Below are positions 35,026 through 43,710 of a stretch of DNA of 64,000 bases, one piece after another. The notes below the pieces were generated by a model that saw nothing but the letters and a program-made list of their open reading frames with translations, was not told where the DNA came from and ran no database searches. A program made the translations under genes and the position numbers. Numbering within the stretch: the stretch's first letter is position 1; every line of letters starts with the position of its first letter. Source of the stretch: Verrucomicrobiota bacterium (GTDB lineage: Bacteria; Verrucomicrobiota; Verrucomicrobiia; Opitutales; Opitutaceae). The stretch lies in the NCBI GenBank assembly GCA_023399155.1, contig JAEWQP010000002.1, forward strand, positions 1 through 64,000. Direction: 5' to 3'.

Positions 35026-37524
35026 TCAAGGTTGATAGGCCAGGGCTGAGGCGCGCATGTCGGCGGCGCGGAGGAGGGTTTCGAGCCAAGCGAGGCGAAG
35101 TGGGCCGATGTTTGCGTCATCGCGCAGGGCGAGCATGCGCGCCAGCCATGACCGGGTTTGGCCGTCGTCTCGCGAGCCCAGCTCCATGCAAGCAAGGGAC
35201 AGGGTGGTGGCAGGAAACTTGGTGCCATCCGAAAGTGGAATCGACGGGAGCGAGTCGTTATCCCAAATGCCGCGCGCGAAGCGTTGGTCGGCCGAGGGAG
35301 GAGTTTTCTCGCCGGGCAGCGAGCGGATGGAGAGACGGACTTTGCCGTGGTGCGCGGCAACGAGGTAGGCGACCAAATCGGGGTTGGGGGCGTGCACCTG
35401 TTCGGGGTGTGCGATCAGGGCGAGAGCGGAAGCGAGTTCGTGGCGGAAGAGCGGGCGCGAGGAGCGGCCGTTTTTGTCGGGGGATTTTGCCCAGAGCGTG
35501 TCGCGACGGGTGGCGTCGGCGGCGGTCAGCATGGCCTGAAAGTCGGGGTGAGCTTTGCCGATGTCGTGAAGCCGAGCGGCTTCCCGGAGGGTTTTCTCGT
35601 CGGCGGACGGAAGCGCGAGGGTGGCGAGGATTTGGTGGAGCTGGGCTTCCACGTCGGAGGTGTGTTCGGCGATGGTTTGCCAGCGCCCCGTCTGGGCTTT
35701 CGGGGTGTCGCCGTAGCCGCCCTCATCCTCGCTGCCGGTAGTCTGCGGCATGGTCGGCGTGGACAGCGGTGTCGGGCGGGACTTTTTGTCGGCGGTCCAG
35801 CCAAGCTCATCGTCGTAGCCGCCAAGGTCGGAGTCGAGGACACAGGCAACGCCGGGGCGCACCGAGCGCTGCTTCTCCCAGTCGCGCAGGAGCGGGTTCC
35901 AGACGAAGGCCTCGGCTTTCTGCTTTTTGAGAAATTCGTTCAGCGCATGGACGGGGACGCGGCAGAGTTCGTCGCGATGGGGGCGGGGATCGGCGGGCGC
36001 GGGCATGCCATCTTTGCCGAACGCGCGCCAAGCGACTTGGGCATCCGTGTCTTCGCCTTCACGAATGTAGCGGGAGATGTCGAGGTCGTGACCGGCGATG
36101 TCCTGCGTGGTGTCGAGGAGTTCGATGAAATCCTTGCGGCGAATGACCGGGCGAATCACTTCGCGCTCAGGAACGGACACGGTGGCGAGCGCCGACGGAC
36201 CCGCCTCACTCAGGGATTGCAGGGCGGCGCGGGCGGCGGCGAGTTCCTCAGACTCGTAAGGTAGCGCGAGGTCGTCATTGCCTGCGGGATCGATGTCCAC
36301 CCAATGGATGGTGGCGGGCGAGGACGGGTCGGTGTGTTCACCGGCGCGGTTGCATCGGCCGAAGCGCTGCACGAGGGACGACCAGGGGGCGAGTTCGGTG
36401 ACGAGTGTTTTGGCGGAGACGTCCACGCCGGCCTCCACCGCCTGGGTGGCGATCACGATTTTGTGGGTGATGGCGCGGTCAGCGAGGATGGCGGTGTGTT
36501 TGGCTCGGTCGCCGGAGCGGAAGCGGGAGTGGACGAGCGCGAGTTCGGGCCGAGCGGAGTCGGGCTGTTTCCGCGTCGCGTTTCTGAGGAGGTGGAAAAC
36601 TTCGCGGGCGCGAGGAACGCGGTTGACGATCACCAGGGTGAACGTGCCGGTTTGGTGGGCGGAGAGGATGAAATCGACGAGCTGTTTTTCGTAGGGCTTT
36701 TCCGTCGATTTGGAGAGCGCGAGCGAGGCGACGGGCCGGAGCTTTTTGAGCGACCTAATGCGGTGTTTGACGGGCTTGGCTTCTTTTTCCTCAGTCGAGA
36801 GCTCGAGCGTGGCGAGTGCGGCAGCGAAGGGCGCGTGATCCACCGTGCGGAGTCGTTTGGAGTCGAGCGTGGCGGACATCCACCACGAGTGGCCGTCACG
36901 AGCGAGGCCGAGTTTTCGGCGGAAGGCGTTGAGCTGAGCGCTGGTCTCGACCGAGACGCCCATGAGTTGGAGTTCGTCAAAGATCCAGAGCGCGTCGTTG
37001 TTGAGCAGCGCGAACTGGATGGGCCAACGGTAGCGGCTCATGCTGTAGCCGCGGTTGAGGGCGCGGCTGAGCAGCATGTCCTGAGTGCCGATGAGGATGG
37101 CGTCAGCTTCAGGATGGATGTCCCACTCTCGGGCGTCGCGGTCGAGGTCTTCGCCACCCATCAACACGACAACGCGCGGTTTGGCCTTTTGCGCGAAGAG
37201 TCCGGCTTGCGCGAGTCGGTCGACCCACGCGCGAGTCTCGTCGCGGGTCTGCTCAACGAGCGTTCGCATCGGCAGGCAGTAAACGAGACGCCGTGGCCAG
37301 GTCGCGCGATGGGCTTCGTCGGGATGCCCGACACGGTTCCACAGCCACGCGAGCACGACGGCGGCGGTCTTGCCGAGGCCCGTCGGTATGTCGATCAGCA
37401 GCGAGTCGCAGGCGCGGCCGAGGTCATCGCCCGCTAGGCGCTTCTGGTAGTCGTAAGGCAGTCGCGGCTCCGCGCCGGACTGGGTCGTGGCGGTTTGGAA
37501 GAACAGGTCAAAGGAGCTATTCAT
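35026..37524 (-). CDS. cas3: Cas3 helicase-nuclease, type I-G (helicase first, HD last)
   Basis: This 832-residue protein is the target-degrading helicase-nuclease of type I CRISPR systems. Helicase motif I is DIPTGLGKTAAVVLAWLW at about residue 45, motif II is IFDELQLMG at about 183, and motif VI is QRFGRCNRAGE at about 390. The HD nuclease domain is C-terminal, about 610-800, with EHTSDVEAQL, RLHDIGKAHPDF, FRHELASALAL and AAHHGKVRL. HD at the C-terminus is the arrangement of type I-G Cas3, unlike most type I Cas3 proteins. All visible catalytic motifs are intact. I start at MNSSFDLFFQ; about 95 further open codons upstream have no family character. csx17 follows 13 bp downstream, but no other cas gene remains. 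Confidence 0.93.
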   Translation of the reverse strand: MNSSFDLFFQTATTQSGAEPRLPYDYQKRLAGDDLGRACDSLLIDIPTGLGKTAAVVLAWLWNRVGHPDEAHRATWPRRLVYCLPMRTLVEQTRDETRAWVDRLAQAGLFAQKAKPRVVVLMGGEDLDRDAREWDIHPEADAILIGTQDMLLSRALNRGYSMSRYRWPIQFALLNNDALWIFDELQLMGVSVETSAQLNAFRRKLGLARDGHSWWMSATLDSKRLRTVDHAPFAAALATLELSTEEKEAKPVKHRIRSLKKLRPVASLALSKSTEKPYEKQLVDFILSAHQTGTFTLVIVNRVPRAREVFHLLRNATRKQPDSARPELALVHSRFRSGDRAKHTAILADRAITHKIVIATQAVEAGVDVSAKTLVTELAPWSSLVQRFGRCNRAGEHTDPSSPATIHWVDIDPAGNDDLALPYESEELAAARAALQSLSEAGPSALATVSVPEREVIRPVIRRKDFIELLDTTQDIAGHDLDISRYIREGEDTDAQVAWRAFGKDGMPAPADPRPHRDELCRVPVHALNEFLKKQKAEAFVWNPLLRDWEKQRSVRPGVACVLDSDLGGYDDELGWTADKKSRPTPLSTPTMPQTTGSEDEGGYGDTPKAQTGRWQTIAEHTSDVEAQLHQILATLALPSADEKTLREAARLHDIGKAHPDFQAMLTAADATRRDTLWAKSPDKNGRSSRPLFRHELASALALIAHPEQVHAPNPDLVAYLVAAHHGKVRLSIRSLPGEKTPPSADQRFARGIWDNDSLPSIPLSDGTKFPATTLSLACMELGSRDDGQTRSWLARMLALRDDANIGPLRLAWLETLLRAADMRASALAYQP

Positions 37525-37866
37525 TGATTGTCGCCGGCCAAGAGAGCCTATTGATCGGTACGCCTTCCAGCCTCGGATCGGGGTCTTCGTCGTTCGGTGA
37601 GTCCGGGGCCCAATAGTGCGACACGTTCGACGTGGGCTGAGGATCGTCGCGCTTGTCCGAGCGGGCTGTTGCACGCCACGACACGAGGCCATGAAGAGCG
37701 GCCCAGGTGAAGCGAAGCCCGCGAAGCGGCGCTTGGCATGCATATCCGCGCTTCTCCGCGCCCTTCGGGGCGCGGCTCCTTTCCGCCGGGAAACCGAATT
37801 CGCCGGCACTGCCGGTCGCGCTACGAGCTAGGAAATTGGAGTCATCCGCGACTCGCGGCGCAGCCC
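37525..37866. other. Divergent intergenic region upstream of cas3
   Basis: This 342-bp region lies between cas3 (minus) and the small plus-strand gene at 37867. It contains a perfect 8-bp hairpin with a TTCG tetraloop at 37756-37775 (CCGCGCCC, TTCG, GGGCGCGG). No protein gene is convincing. It should hold the cas3 promoter. Confidence 0.5.
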
Positions 37867-38076
37867 ATGCGGCAGCTGGACAATCCGACGCCGCTCCATG
37901 CCATCGACGCGCAGTACGAGCTCCGCTGTGCCGGGCGGGGCGTCCACCGGAGCGGACGTAACAAGATTCCCCCCTCCGATCTGGGCTACCGGTATCAGGG
38001 TGCGCTCGCCCGCCGGATCGAGTATGAGTTCGATCTCGACATGCGCAGAGTGTGCGCGCTGACCTGCGAATGGTGA
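37867..38076 (+). CDS. Small protein of unknown function, paired with a kinase-like gene
   Basis: This is a 69-residue candidate starting MRQLDNPTPLHAIDAQYELR and ending MRRVCALTCEW, mixed in charge with no membrane segment. The frame is open about 40 codons further upstream, but that part looks non-coding. It ends 4 bp before the ATG of the kinase-like gene, which suggests one bicistronic transcript. I recognise no family. It could also be the 3' remnant of a longer gene. Confidence 0.5.
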   Translation: MRQLDNPTPLHAIDAQYELRCAGRGVHRSGRNKIPPSDLGYRYQGALARRIEYEFDLDMRRVCALTCEW

Positions 38077-38080
38077 AACC

Positions 38081-38578
38081 ATGAGCGGAGACTCCCTCGA
38101 TCGTGCCCGCCACTTCGCAAAGCGCTATCGCGTCGAGTTGCGGGAGGAACTTGGAGCTGGGACACAAGGTGTCGTTTTCGTCGTCGATGACAAGAGCCGA
38201 GACGACTGGACCGCGCTCAAGGTTCATTTTCGCCGGGAGTCGTTCGTCCGCGAGCACGACGTCTATCGGCGGCTGGGCGAGGCGAGGATCTTCGAAGTCG
38301 CCGGCTTCTCCGTCCCTCGTCTTCTGCGCGTCGATGAGGAGTTGCTCGCCATCGAGATGTCCGTGGTCACGCGGCCCTATGTGCTCGATTTTGCGGGGGC
38401 GGTGCTCGACGAGGAGCCGCCGGAGTTTCCCGCGGATACGCTGAGCCTTTGGGAACTCGAGAAACGCGAGCAGTTCGGCGCGCGCTGGCCTGTCGTGCTG
38501 CGGGTGATCAACGAGTTTGCCCGCTTCGGCGTCCACCTCCTCGATGTTTCGCCCGGAAACATCGCGTTTCGCGACTGA
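38081..38578 (+). CDS. Short protein-kinase-like protein
   Basis: The 165-residue protein shows the N-lobe pattern of the protein kinase/APH fold: a glycine loop ELGAGTQGVVFVV, an ALKVHF lysine near residue 47, and a helix FVREHDVYRRLGEA with a candidate Glu. Near the end, HLLDVSPGNIAF resembles the HxDxxxxN catalytic loop. The protein stops at FRD, so a DFG-type metal-binding segment and an activation loop are absent. It may be a minimal or inactive kinase-like fold. It is preceded 4 bp upstream by a 69-residue gene and flanked by cas3 and a WYL regulator, so a role in defence or a toxin-antitoxin-like pair is possible but unproven. Confidence 0.65.
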   Translation: MSGDSLDRARHFAKRYRVELREELGAGTQGVVFVVDDKSRDDWTALKVHFRRESFVREHDVYRRLGEARIFEVAGFSVPRLLRVDEELLAIEMSVVTRPYVLDFAGAVLDEEPPEFPADTLSLWELEKREQFGARWPVVLRVINEFARFGVHLLDVSPGNIAFRD

Positions 38579-38631
38579 AGCGCCGACGGCGCCGGTGGCG
38601 TGAAACGGTAGCAGGTGGTTCGGGTCGGAGG

Positions 38632-39810
38632 TCACGGGAGCGGGGGCGAGGGTATCACGCGCGGAGGGACGCCCGATGTCCCGGCCGGCCGTTTTCGTCC
38701 GAAATGCGACGCGTCCGATTCGGCCACGCGCAGGGTCGCGCCATCGCATCCCTCCGCGGGCGAAGCATAGATAGCGTTCAGTTTCGCCGCCTCGGCCCGG
38801 ATGGTCTCGCGCAGCTCGACCGGCGCGAGCACCTCGGCATGGCTGCCGCAGGCCAGCACGCGGCGCTCGATGTCGATGAGGTTGTTCAGGCGGAAGGTCG
38901 CCTCAAATCCACCGTCGGGCCGCGGTCTGAGCTCCTGCGACCGATGCCAGGGGCGCTCCCGCAGGTAGGGCACGACGACAGAGTCAAAACGGACACGCAC
39001 CTCGATCTCGGCTTCACCGGCGAATCGACCCATGCTGCCCTGCAATCGCGCCGATGGATCGAAGCCCGCGGGCGGCGTGAAATGATGGGCGGTCACCTGT
39101 GCGTCCTGAAAGCGCCCAAGCACGAAATGCCGGACGTCGTCGCGCGTCGGATCGAAGGCCAGCAGCACCCACCGGTGTTCCAGGTAGCACAGGAAAAGGG
39201 GATGAACCGTGCGCGTCTCGGCCTCGTGCGCCCGTGCCTTCACGTAGCGGATACGCAGAACGCGCCGTCGCTTGATGGCTTCGAGCGCGATGGCGAACCA
39301 GCGACGCTCGCCGAAGTCACGGTCGGACTCATCGGTGTTGTGGACGAGCGCCGCGACGTCGACGGCCGGCACCGATACCGCGCCGGCAACGACGTGAGAT
39401 ATCTTCTCCAGGGCCGAGTAGAGCGCGGCGCCGAGCGGCGTGCCCCGCCATGCCGCAAAGGTGGCGCCCGCCATCTCGAGCGCGAGGGCCTCATCCGCCC
39501 CGAGTTGCAGGAGAGGAAGAAACTCAAAATCCGCTTCGTAAGCGTAGGTCTGACTCGAGGGATCCCAGCCGATGGGCGCGCCGTAGTGGTGGCGCATCGT
39601 CTCGATGTCGCGCTTGATCGTGCGGTCGGAGACCTCGAGTTCCCTCGCAAAGCTGACGGCGGTCACGGGGCGGCCCTGCCCGAGCCGCTGGTGGATGTGG
39701 AAGACACGCCGTAGGGCGGACGGGCCAAGGCGATGCTTCTCGATCGGCAGGTCTGCCGATCGCCGGGCATAGGGAGTGCACGGCATGGAGTAGGGACGGG
39801 TTCGGTACAA
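38632..39810 (-). CDS. WYL-domain transcriptional regulator
   Basis: The protein is about 392 residues. A winged helix-turn-helix at about residues 40-90 (VSFARELEVSDRTIKRDIET) is followed by a WYL domain with RRRVLRIRYVKARAHEAETR and VHPLFLCYLEHRWVLLAFDP. A C-terminal extension follows, with a VLACGSHAEVLAPVELRE segment typical of this family. WYL regulators sense ligands, probably nucleotides or nucleic acid, and frequently control CRISPR-Cas and other defence loci. It lies about 1.1 kb from cas3, separated by the kinase-like bicistron on the opposite strand. ATG 39786 (MPCTPYAR) is an alternative start. Control of the nearby cas genes is plausible only. Confidence 0.85.
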   Translation of the reverse strand: MYRTRPYSMPCTPYARRSADLPIEKHRLGPSALRRVFHIHQRLGQGRPVTAVSFARELEVSDRTIKRDIETMRHHYGAPIGWDPSSQTYAYEADFEFLPLLQLGADEALALEMAGATFAAWRGTPLGAALYSALEKISHVVAGAVSVPAVDVAALVHNTDESDRDFGERRWFAIALEAIKRRRVLRIRYVKARAHEAETRTVHPLFLCYLEHRWVLLAFDPTRDDVRHFVLGRFQDAQVTAHHFTPPAGFDPSARLQGSMGRFAGEAEIEVRVRFDSVVVPYLRERPWHRSQELRPRPDGGFEATFRLNNLIDIERRVLACGSHAEVLAPVELRETIRAEAAKLNAIYASPAEGCDGATLRVAESDASHFGRKRPAGTSGVPPRVIPSPPLP

Positions 39811-40386
39811 GAACTATCGGTCCACCGGCTCAAAGACAAGGTGAATGGGCGATCGTTCGGGATACAGGTGACTACGGACAACGACTCGATGGAGATTCTG
39901 CCTCGAAGGCGCGCATGGCGCTCGCAGCTTGAACCCGTGCAGCGGTGCGCGTTCAGGGGCAGCCTGGGGGGCGTCCAGGCGTGGATAGCGCTCTCAACCG
40001 TAAACCGGGTCGGTTGCGAGGATCGCCGATCGTGCTGATAGCGAGATCCCGCCGGGATCTGGTGGAGGGGCGCCACGGGCTCGGGGTGCGCACGGGCGTG
40101 TCGCACGGGTGGGCGCCGGGGGCACGAGAAGGCGCGCTGTCGCCACTTGGCGGCCCAGTCGCACTCGGCGGCATTACCTTTGCGACATGTGACGATCGGC
40201 TGGTCGCGTGAGGTGTAAGCAGCGGCAATGCTGCGGATCAACGATGCTTCAATCGCGCCGCGGCGCTGGCATTCCCTCGAAGGGCGCGGGGTCGTGGTGA
40301 ATCGTCGCGCGGCCCCCGCTCGAACCGGTGTCCCGCCGGATCGTCGCCCCACACGCATCACCTTCAAAACCCGTCATCGCCCACCC
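39811..40386. other. Divergent intergenic region, no gene seen
   Basis: This 576-bp stretch lies between the WYL regulator and the tryptophanase-like gene. The part near the WYL gene (about 39790-39900) is less GC-rich and may carry its promoter. Open frames crossing it have no recognisable features. No RNA or repeat was recognised, and no tnaC-like leader peptide could be defended. Confidence 0.5.
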
Positions 40387-41853
40387 ATGTCCGAGGAAGT
40401 CGCTTCACCCCGCATCAAATTCTTCAGCGGCGAGGAAATCCCGCTCGAACTCCACAAGGTCCGCATCGTGCAGAAGCTGCACCTGCGACCGATCGAGGCG
40501 CGTCACGCGGCGATGGAGGCGGCGGGATACAATACCTTTCTTCTCAAGACGAAGGACCTGTTCCTCGACATGCTGACCGACAGCGGCACCAACGCGATGA
40601 GCGACAACCAGCTCGGCGCGATGATGGTGGCGGACGACGCCTACGCCGGCTCGGCGAGCTTCACCCGCATGCAGGAGGCGGTGCGCGAGGTGTTCGGACT
40701 CGAGCATGTGCTGCCCGTGCACCAGGGCCGTGCCGCGGAAAACATCCTCGGCAAGGCATTCGTGAAGCCGGGCGACGTGGTGCCGATGAACTACCACTTC
40801 ACCACGACGAAGGCGCACATCGACATCAACGGCGGCCGTATCCTGGAGATCTATACGGACGAGGCGCTCAGGGTGAAGAGCAGCCACCCGTTCAAGGGCA
40901 ACCTCGACCTGAAGAAGCTCGCCGCGACGATCGCGGAGGTCGGGCCCGAGCGCATCCCCTACGTGCGCATGGAGGCCTCCACCAACCTCATCGGCGGCCA
41001 GCCGTTCTCGATGCAGAACATGCGCGAGGTGCGCGAACTCACGCGCAAGCACGGCATCATGCTGGTGCTCGATGTCAGCCTGGTCGGGGAGAACGCGTGG
41101 TTCATCAAGGAGCGCGAGCCCGGCTACGCCACGAAGAGCATCAAGGAGATCCTGCACGAGCTGTGCAGCCTCGCCGACATCTCCTATTTCTCGTCGCGCA
41201 AGGTCAGCTCGTCGCGCGGCGGCGGCATCGCGACGAACCGCCTCGACCTCTTCAACCGCATGAAGGACCTCGTGCCGCTCTACGAGGGGTTCCTCACCTA
41301 CGGCGGCATGTCGGTGCGCGAGATCGAGGCGATGGCCGTGGGTCTGCACGAGACGCTCGATGAGACGGTGATCAGCCAGTCGCCCGGGTTCATCCGCTAC
41401 CTGGTCAATGATCTCGATGCCGCGGGCGTGCCGGTGGTGACGCCCGCCGGCGGTCTCGGCGCGCACATCGACGCGGGGACGTTCCTCAAACACCTCCCGC
41501 AGGCCGAGTACCCGGCTGGAGCGCTGGCGGCGGCGTTCTACATCGTCTCCGGTGCGCGCGGCATGGAGCGCGGCACGATCTCGAGCGTGCGCGACGCCGA
41601 TGGCAACGACGTGCTCGCCGATGTGGAACTGCTGCGCCTCGCCCTGCCGCGTCGCGTGTTCACGCTTTCCCAGGTGAAGTATGTCGCGGATCGGATGAAA
41701 TGGCTTCACGCCAACCGCGAACTCGTCGGCGGCCTGAAGTTCGTGGAGGAGCCGAAGGTGCTGCGCTTCTTCCTGGGCCGCCTGGCGCCCACCACCGACT
41801 GGCCGGTTCGCCTGGTGGCGAAATTCCGCCAGGACTTCGGCGAGAGCCTGTAG
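40387..41853 (+). CDS. tnaA: Tryptophanase/tyrosine phenol-lyase-like beta-eliminating lyase
   Basis: The 488-residue PLP-dependent enzyme belongs to the family that splits tryptophan or tyrosine into indole or phenol, pyruvate and ammonia. Family segments are LTDSGTNAMSDNQLGAMM, DDAYAGSASF, LPVHQGRAAENIL, IPYVRMEASTNLIGGQPFSM and GIMLVLDVSLVGENAWFI. The PLP-lysine loop reads SYFSSRKVSSSRGGG, where the classical enzymes have SGKKD or SAKKD followed by a GG. The second position keeps Lys and the first Lys is Arg, so the cofactor lysine is probably retained in an altered loop. Which aromatic or other amino acid it uses is uncertain. The 53 codons of open frame upstream are not coding-like. Confidence 0.85.
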   Translation: MSEEVASPRIKFFSGEEIPLELHKVRIVQKLHLRPIEARHAAMEAAGYNTFLLKTKDLFLDMLTDSGTNAMSDNQLGAMMVADDAYAGSASFTRMQEAVREVFGLEHVLPVHQGRAAENILGKAFVKPGDVVPMNYHFTTTKAHIDINGGRILEIYTDEALRVKSSHPFKGNLDLKKLAATIAEVGPERIPYVRMEASTNLIGGQPFSMQNMREVRELTRKHGIMLVLDVSLVGENAWFIKEREPGYATKSIKEILHELCSLADISYFSSRKVSSSRGGGIATNRLDLFNRMKDLVPLYEGFLTYGGMSVREIEAMAVGLHETLDETVISQSPGFIRYLVNDLDAAGVPVVTPAGGLGAHIDAGTFLKHLPQAEYPAGALAAAFYIVSGARGMERGTISSVRDADGNDVLADVELLRLALPRRVFTLSQVKYVADRMKWLHANRELVGGLKFVEEPKVLRFFLGRLAPTTDWPVRLVAKFRQDFGESL

Positions 41854-41940
41854 CGACCGGTCCGCACGCGGCGACCGGTGGACGGCCTCCCGCCGGCGCA
41901 GTTCGCTTGCGCACGCACACGCCGGCATGAAGCTGGCGCC

Positions 41941-43425
41941 ATGACAAGGCGTGGCATGCGTTCGACCCTCGTGTGGTCGGTGGTGATGCTGATGTGTGCG
42001 TGGGAGCCGGCGCGGGGCGTGTCCGCGGTCGTCTCCTTCCCGGCGGACGGTGCGCGCGACGCCTGCACCGACACGCCTCTTCGGATCACGTTCACCGGGC
42101 CGGTCGAGCTTGGTCGGGCCGGGCGCATCAGCGTGACGGATACAACAACCCGTGCCGTGGTCGAGCGAATCGACGTGGCCGCGGGACCCTCCGTGCAGCC
42201 GGTCGGTGGGATCGACGGCTTTCGCTATCACCCCGTCACGATCGAGGGAAACGAGGTCACGATTCATCCGCGCCATGGCGCCTTCGAGCGGGGGAGGACC
42301 TATGCGGTCGAGGTCGAGGAGGGCGCGTTCGTCGGGACGGGCGTGGCCGGTCCGGAGCCGACGGCCGCGCTGGAATGGCGCTTTTCCACCCGGGAGGACG
42401 GGCCCGTGGCCAACGCTTCCCGCTTGGTGGTGGCCGCGGATGGCTCCGGGGATTTCTGTACGCTCCAGGGCGCGCTTGATGCGATCCCGCAGGATAGCCG
42501 CGTGCCGGTGACGGTGTTCGTCAAGCGCGGCACGTACCGCGAGATCGTGTGCCTCTATCGCAAGCACAAGGTCACAATCATGGGTGAGGATCGCGCCGCG
42601 ACGGTCATCACCTATGCCAACAACGAGCGTTTCAATGGCGGCGGGGGCAATCCCTATGCCGGCGCGGCGCAGCCCAGCGCGGCCGATCCGCGTGCGGGCG
42701 GCGCCGTCTACCGGCGCGGCATGATGCTCGTCCATCAATGCGAGGACTTCACCCTCGCGAATCTCACCCTGCACAACACCACGCCGCAGGGCGGATCCCA
42801 GGCCGAGGCGATCATCGTCAACGGGTCGCCGGAGGCCCGCACCCTGCTCATCGATCTCACGTGCATCAGTTTTCAGGATACGATGCAGGTCAATGGCCGG
42901 GCCTACATCACCGGCTGTCACGTCGAGGGTGATGTCGACTTTCTCTGGGGGCGCGGGCCGTGTTTCTTCGAGGACTGCACGTTTCGTTCCCTGCGCTCGG
43001 AGGCCTATCTCACGCAGGTGCGCAATCCCGCCGAGCACCACGGATTCATCTTTCTTCGCTGCGCCTTCACCGGGGCGCCGGGCGTCGTCGGCAATTTCCT
43101 CACGCGCGTCGAGCCGCATCGCTTCCCGCACAGCGAGGTGGTGCTGATCGAGTGCGTGGTGTCCGGCGCGGTGGGCGCGGTCGGCTGGCAGCTGCAACCC
43201 GCGCGCGACGCCACCGCCGAGCCCGACCCCGGCCGCGTGCGTTTCTGGGAGTACGACAGTCGCACGCCGGAGGGCGAAACTGTGGACGTCTCCCGACGCC
43301 TGCCGGCTTCCCGTCAACTGGACGCGCGCGAGGACGCGGCCACGATCGATTGTTATCGCGATCCGATCTGGGTGCTCGGCGGCTGGGATGCGCGCGCGGC
43401 AGCGCGCGCCGTCGCGACGCGCTGA
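41941..43425 (+). CDS. Secreted pectinesterase-like protein (CE8)
   Basis: This is a 494-residue precursor with a signal peptide (STLVWSVVMLMCAWEPARG). An N-terminal Ig-like/SbsA-type domain (about residues 30-150, PADGARDACTDTPLRITFTG) is followed by a right-handed beta-helix pectin methylesterase domain (from VVAADGSGDFCTLQGALDAI). Catalytic region motifs are SFQDTMQVNGRAYITG and GDVDFLWGRGPCFFEDC, which supply the two expected aspartates. The family's GRPW arginine motif is replaced by a looser NFLTRVEPHRF. Pectinesterases demethylate homogalacturonan, feeding uronate catabolism, and eda and a TRAP transporter lie elsewhere in the window. The domain call is firm; the substrate is an inference. 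Confidence 0.85.
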   Translation: MTRRGMRSTLVWSVVMLMCAWEPARGVSAVVSFPADGARDACTDTPLRITFTGPVELGRAGRISVTDTTTRAVVERIDVAAGPSVQPVGGIDGFRYHPVTIEGNEVTIHPRHGAFERGRTYAVEVEEGAFVGTGVAGPEPTAALEWRFSTREDGPVANASRLVVAADGSGDFCTLQGALDAIPQDSRVPVTVFVKRGTYREIVCLYRKHKVTIMGEDRAATVITYANNERFNGGGGNPYAGAAQPSAADPRAGGAVYRRGMMLVHQCEDFTLANLTLHNTTPQGGSQAEAIIVNGSPEARTLLIDLTCISFQDTMQVNGRAYITGCHVEGDVDFLWGRGPCFFEDCTFRSLRSEAYLTQVRNPAEHHGFIFLRCAFTGAPGVVGNFLTRVEPHRFPHSEVVLIECVVSGAVGAVGWQLQPARDATAEPDPGRVRFWEYDSRTPEGETVDVSRRLPASRQLDAREDAATIDCYRDPIWVLGGWDARAAARAVATR

Positions 43426-43710
43426 GGCGGACGCATGCATCGGGTTGATGGGGGGAGTGGGACTTCCGGGCGCGCTTGTCGCTCTCGCACAGCCAGCAAC
43501 CGGCCCGGCCGCGCACGCCGCCGAGGTTTCGCAGGGCCCTGAGGATTGCCGCGACGCCGTGGCGCACGGCGCGAAGGCGCACGGGCGGGTCCACTTTCGA
43601 GCATGCGGGTTCGTCCAGGCCCTGGCGTGCAAGCCATGGCCGCCCGCGGCGTCCGCGGGTCAAAAACGCCGGGCGTGTGGACGAGGCGCGCGGGTGGCAC
43701 ATCGTGCGGT

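Noticed and set aside
39733..40211. Small plus-strand frames upstream of the tryptophanase-like gene, considered as a leader peptide
   Set aside because: They lack a Trp-containing leader pattern and overlap the 5' part of the WYL gene.
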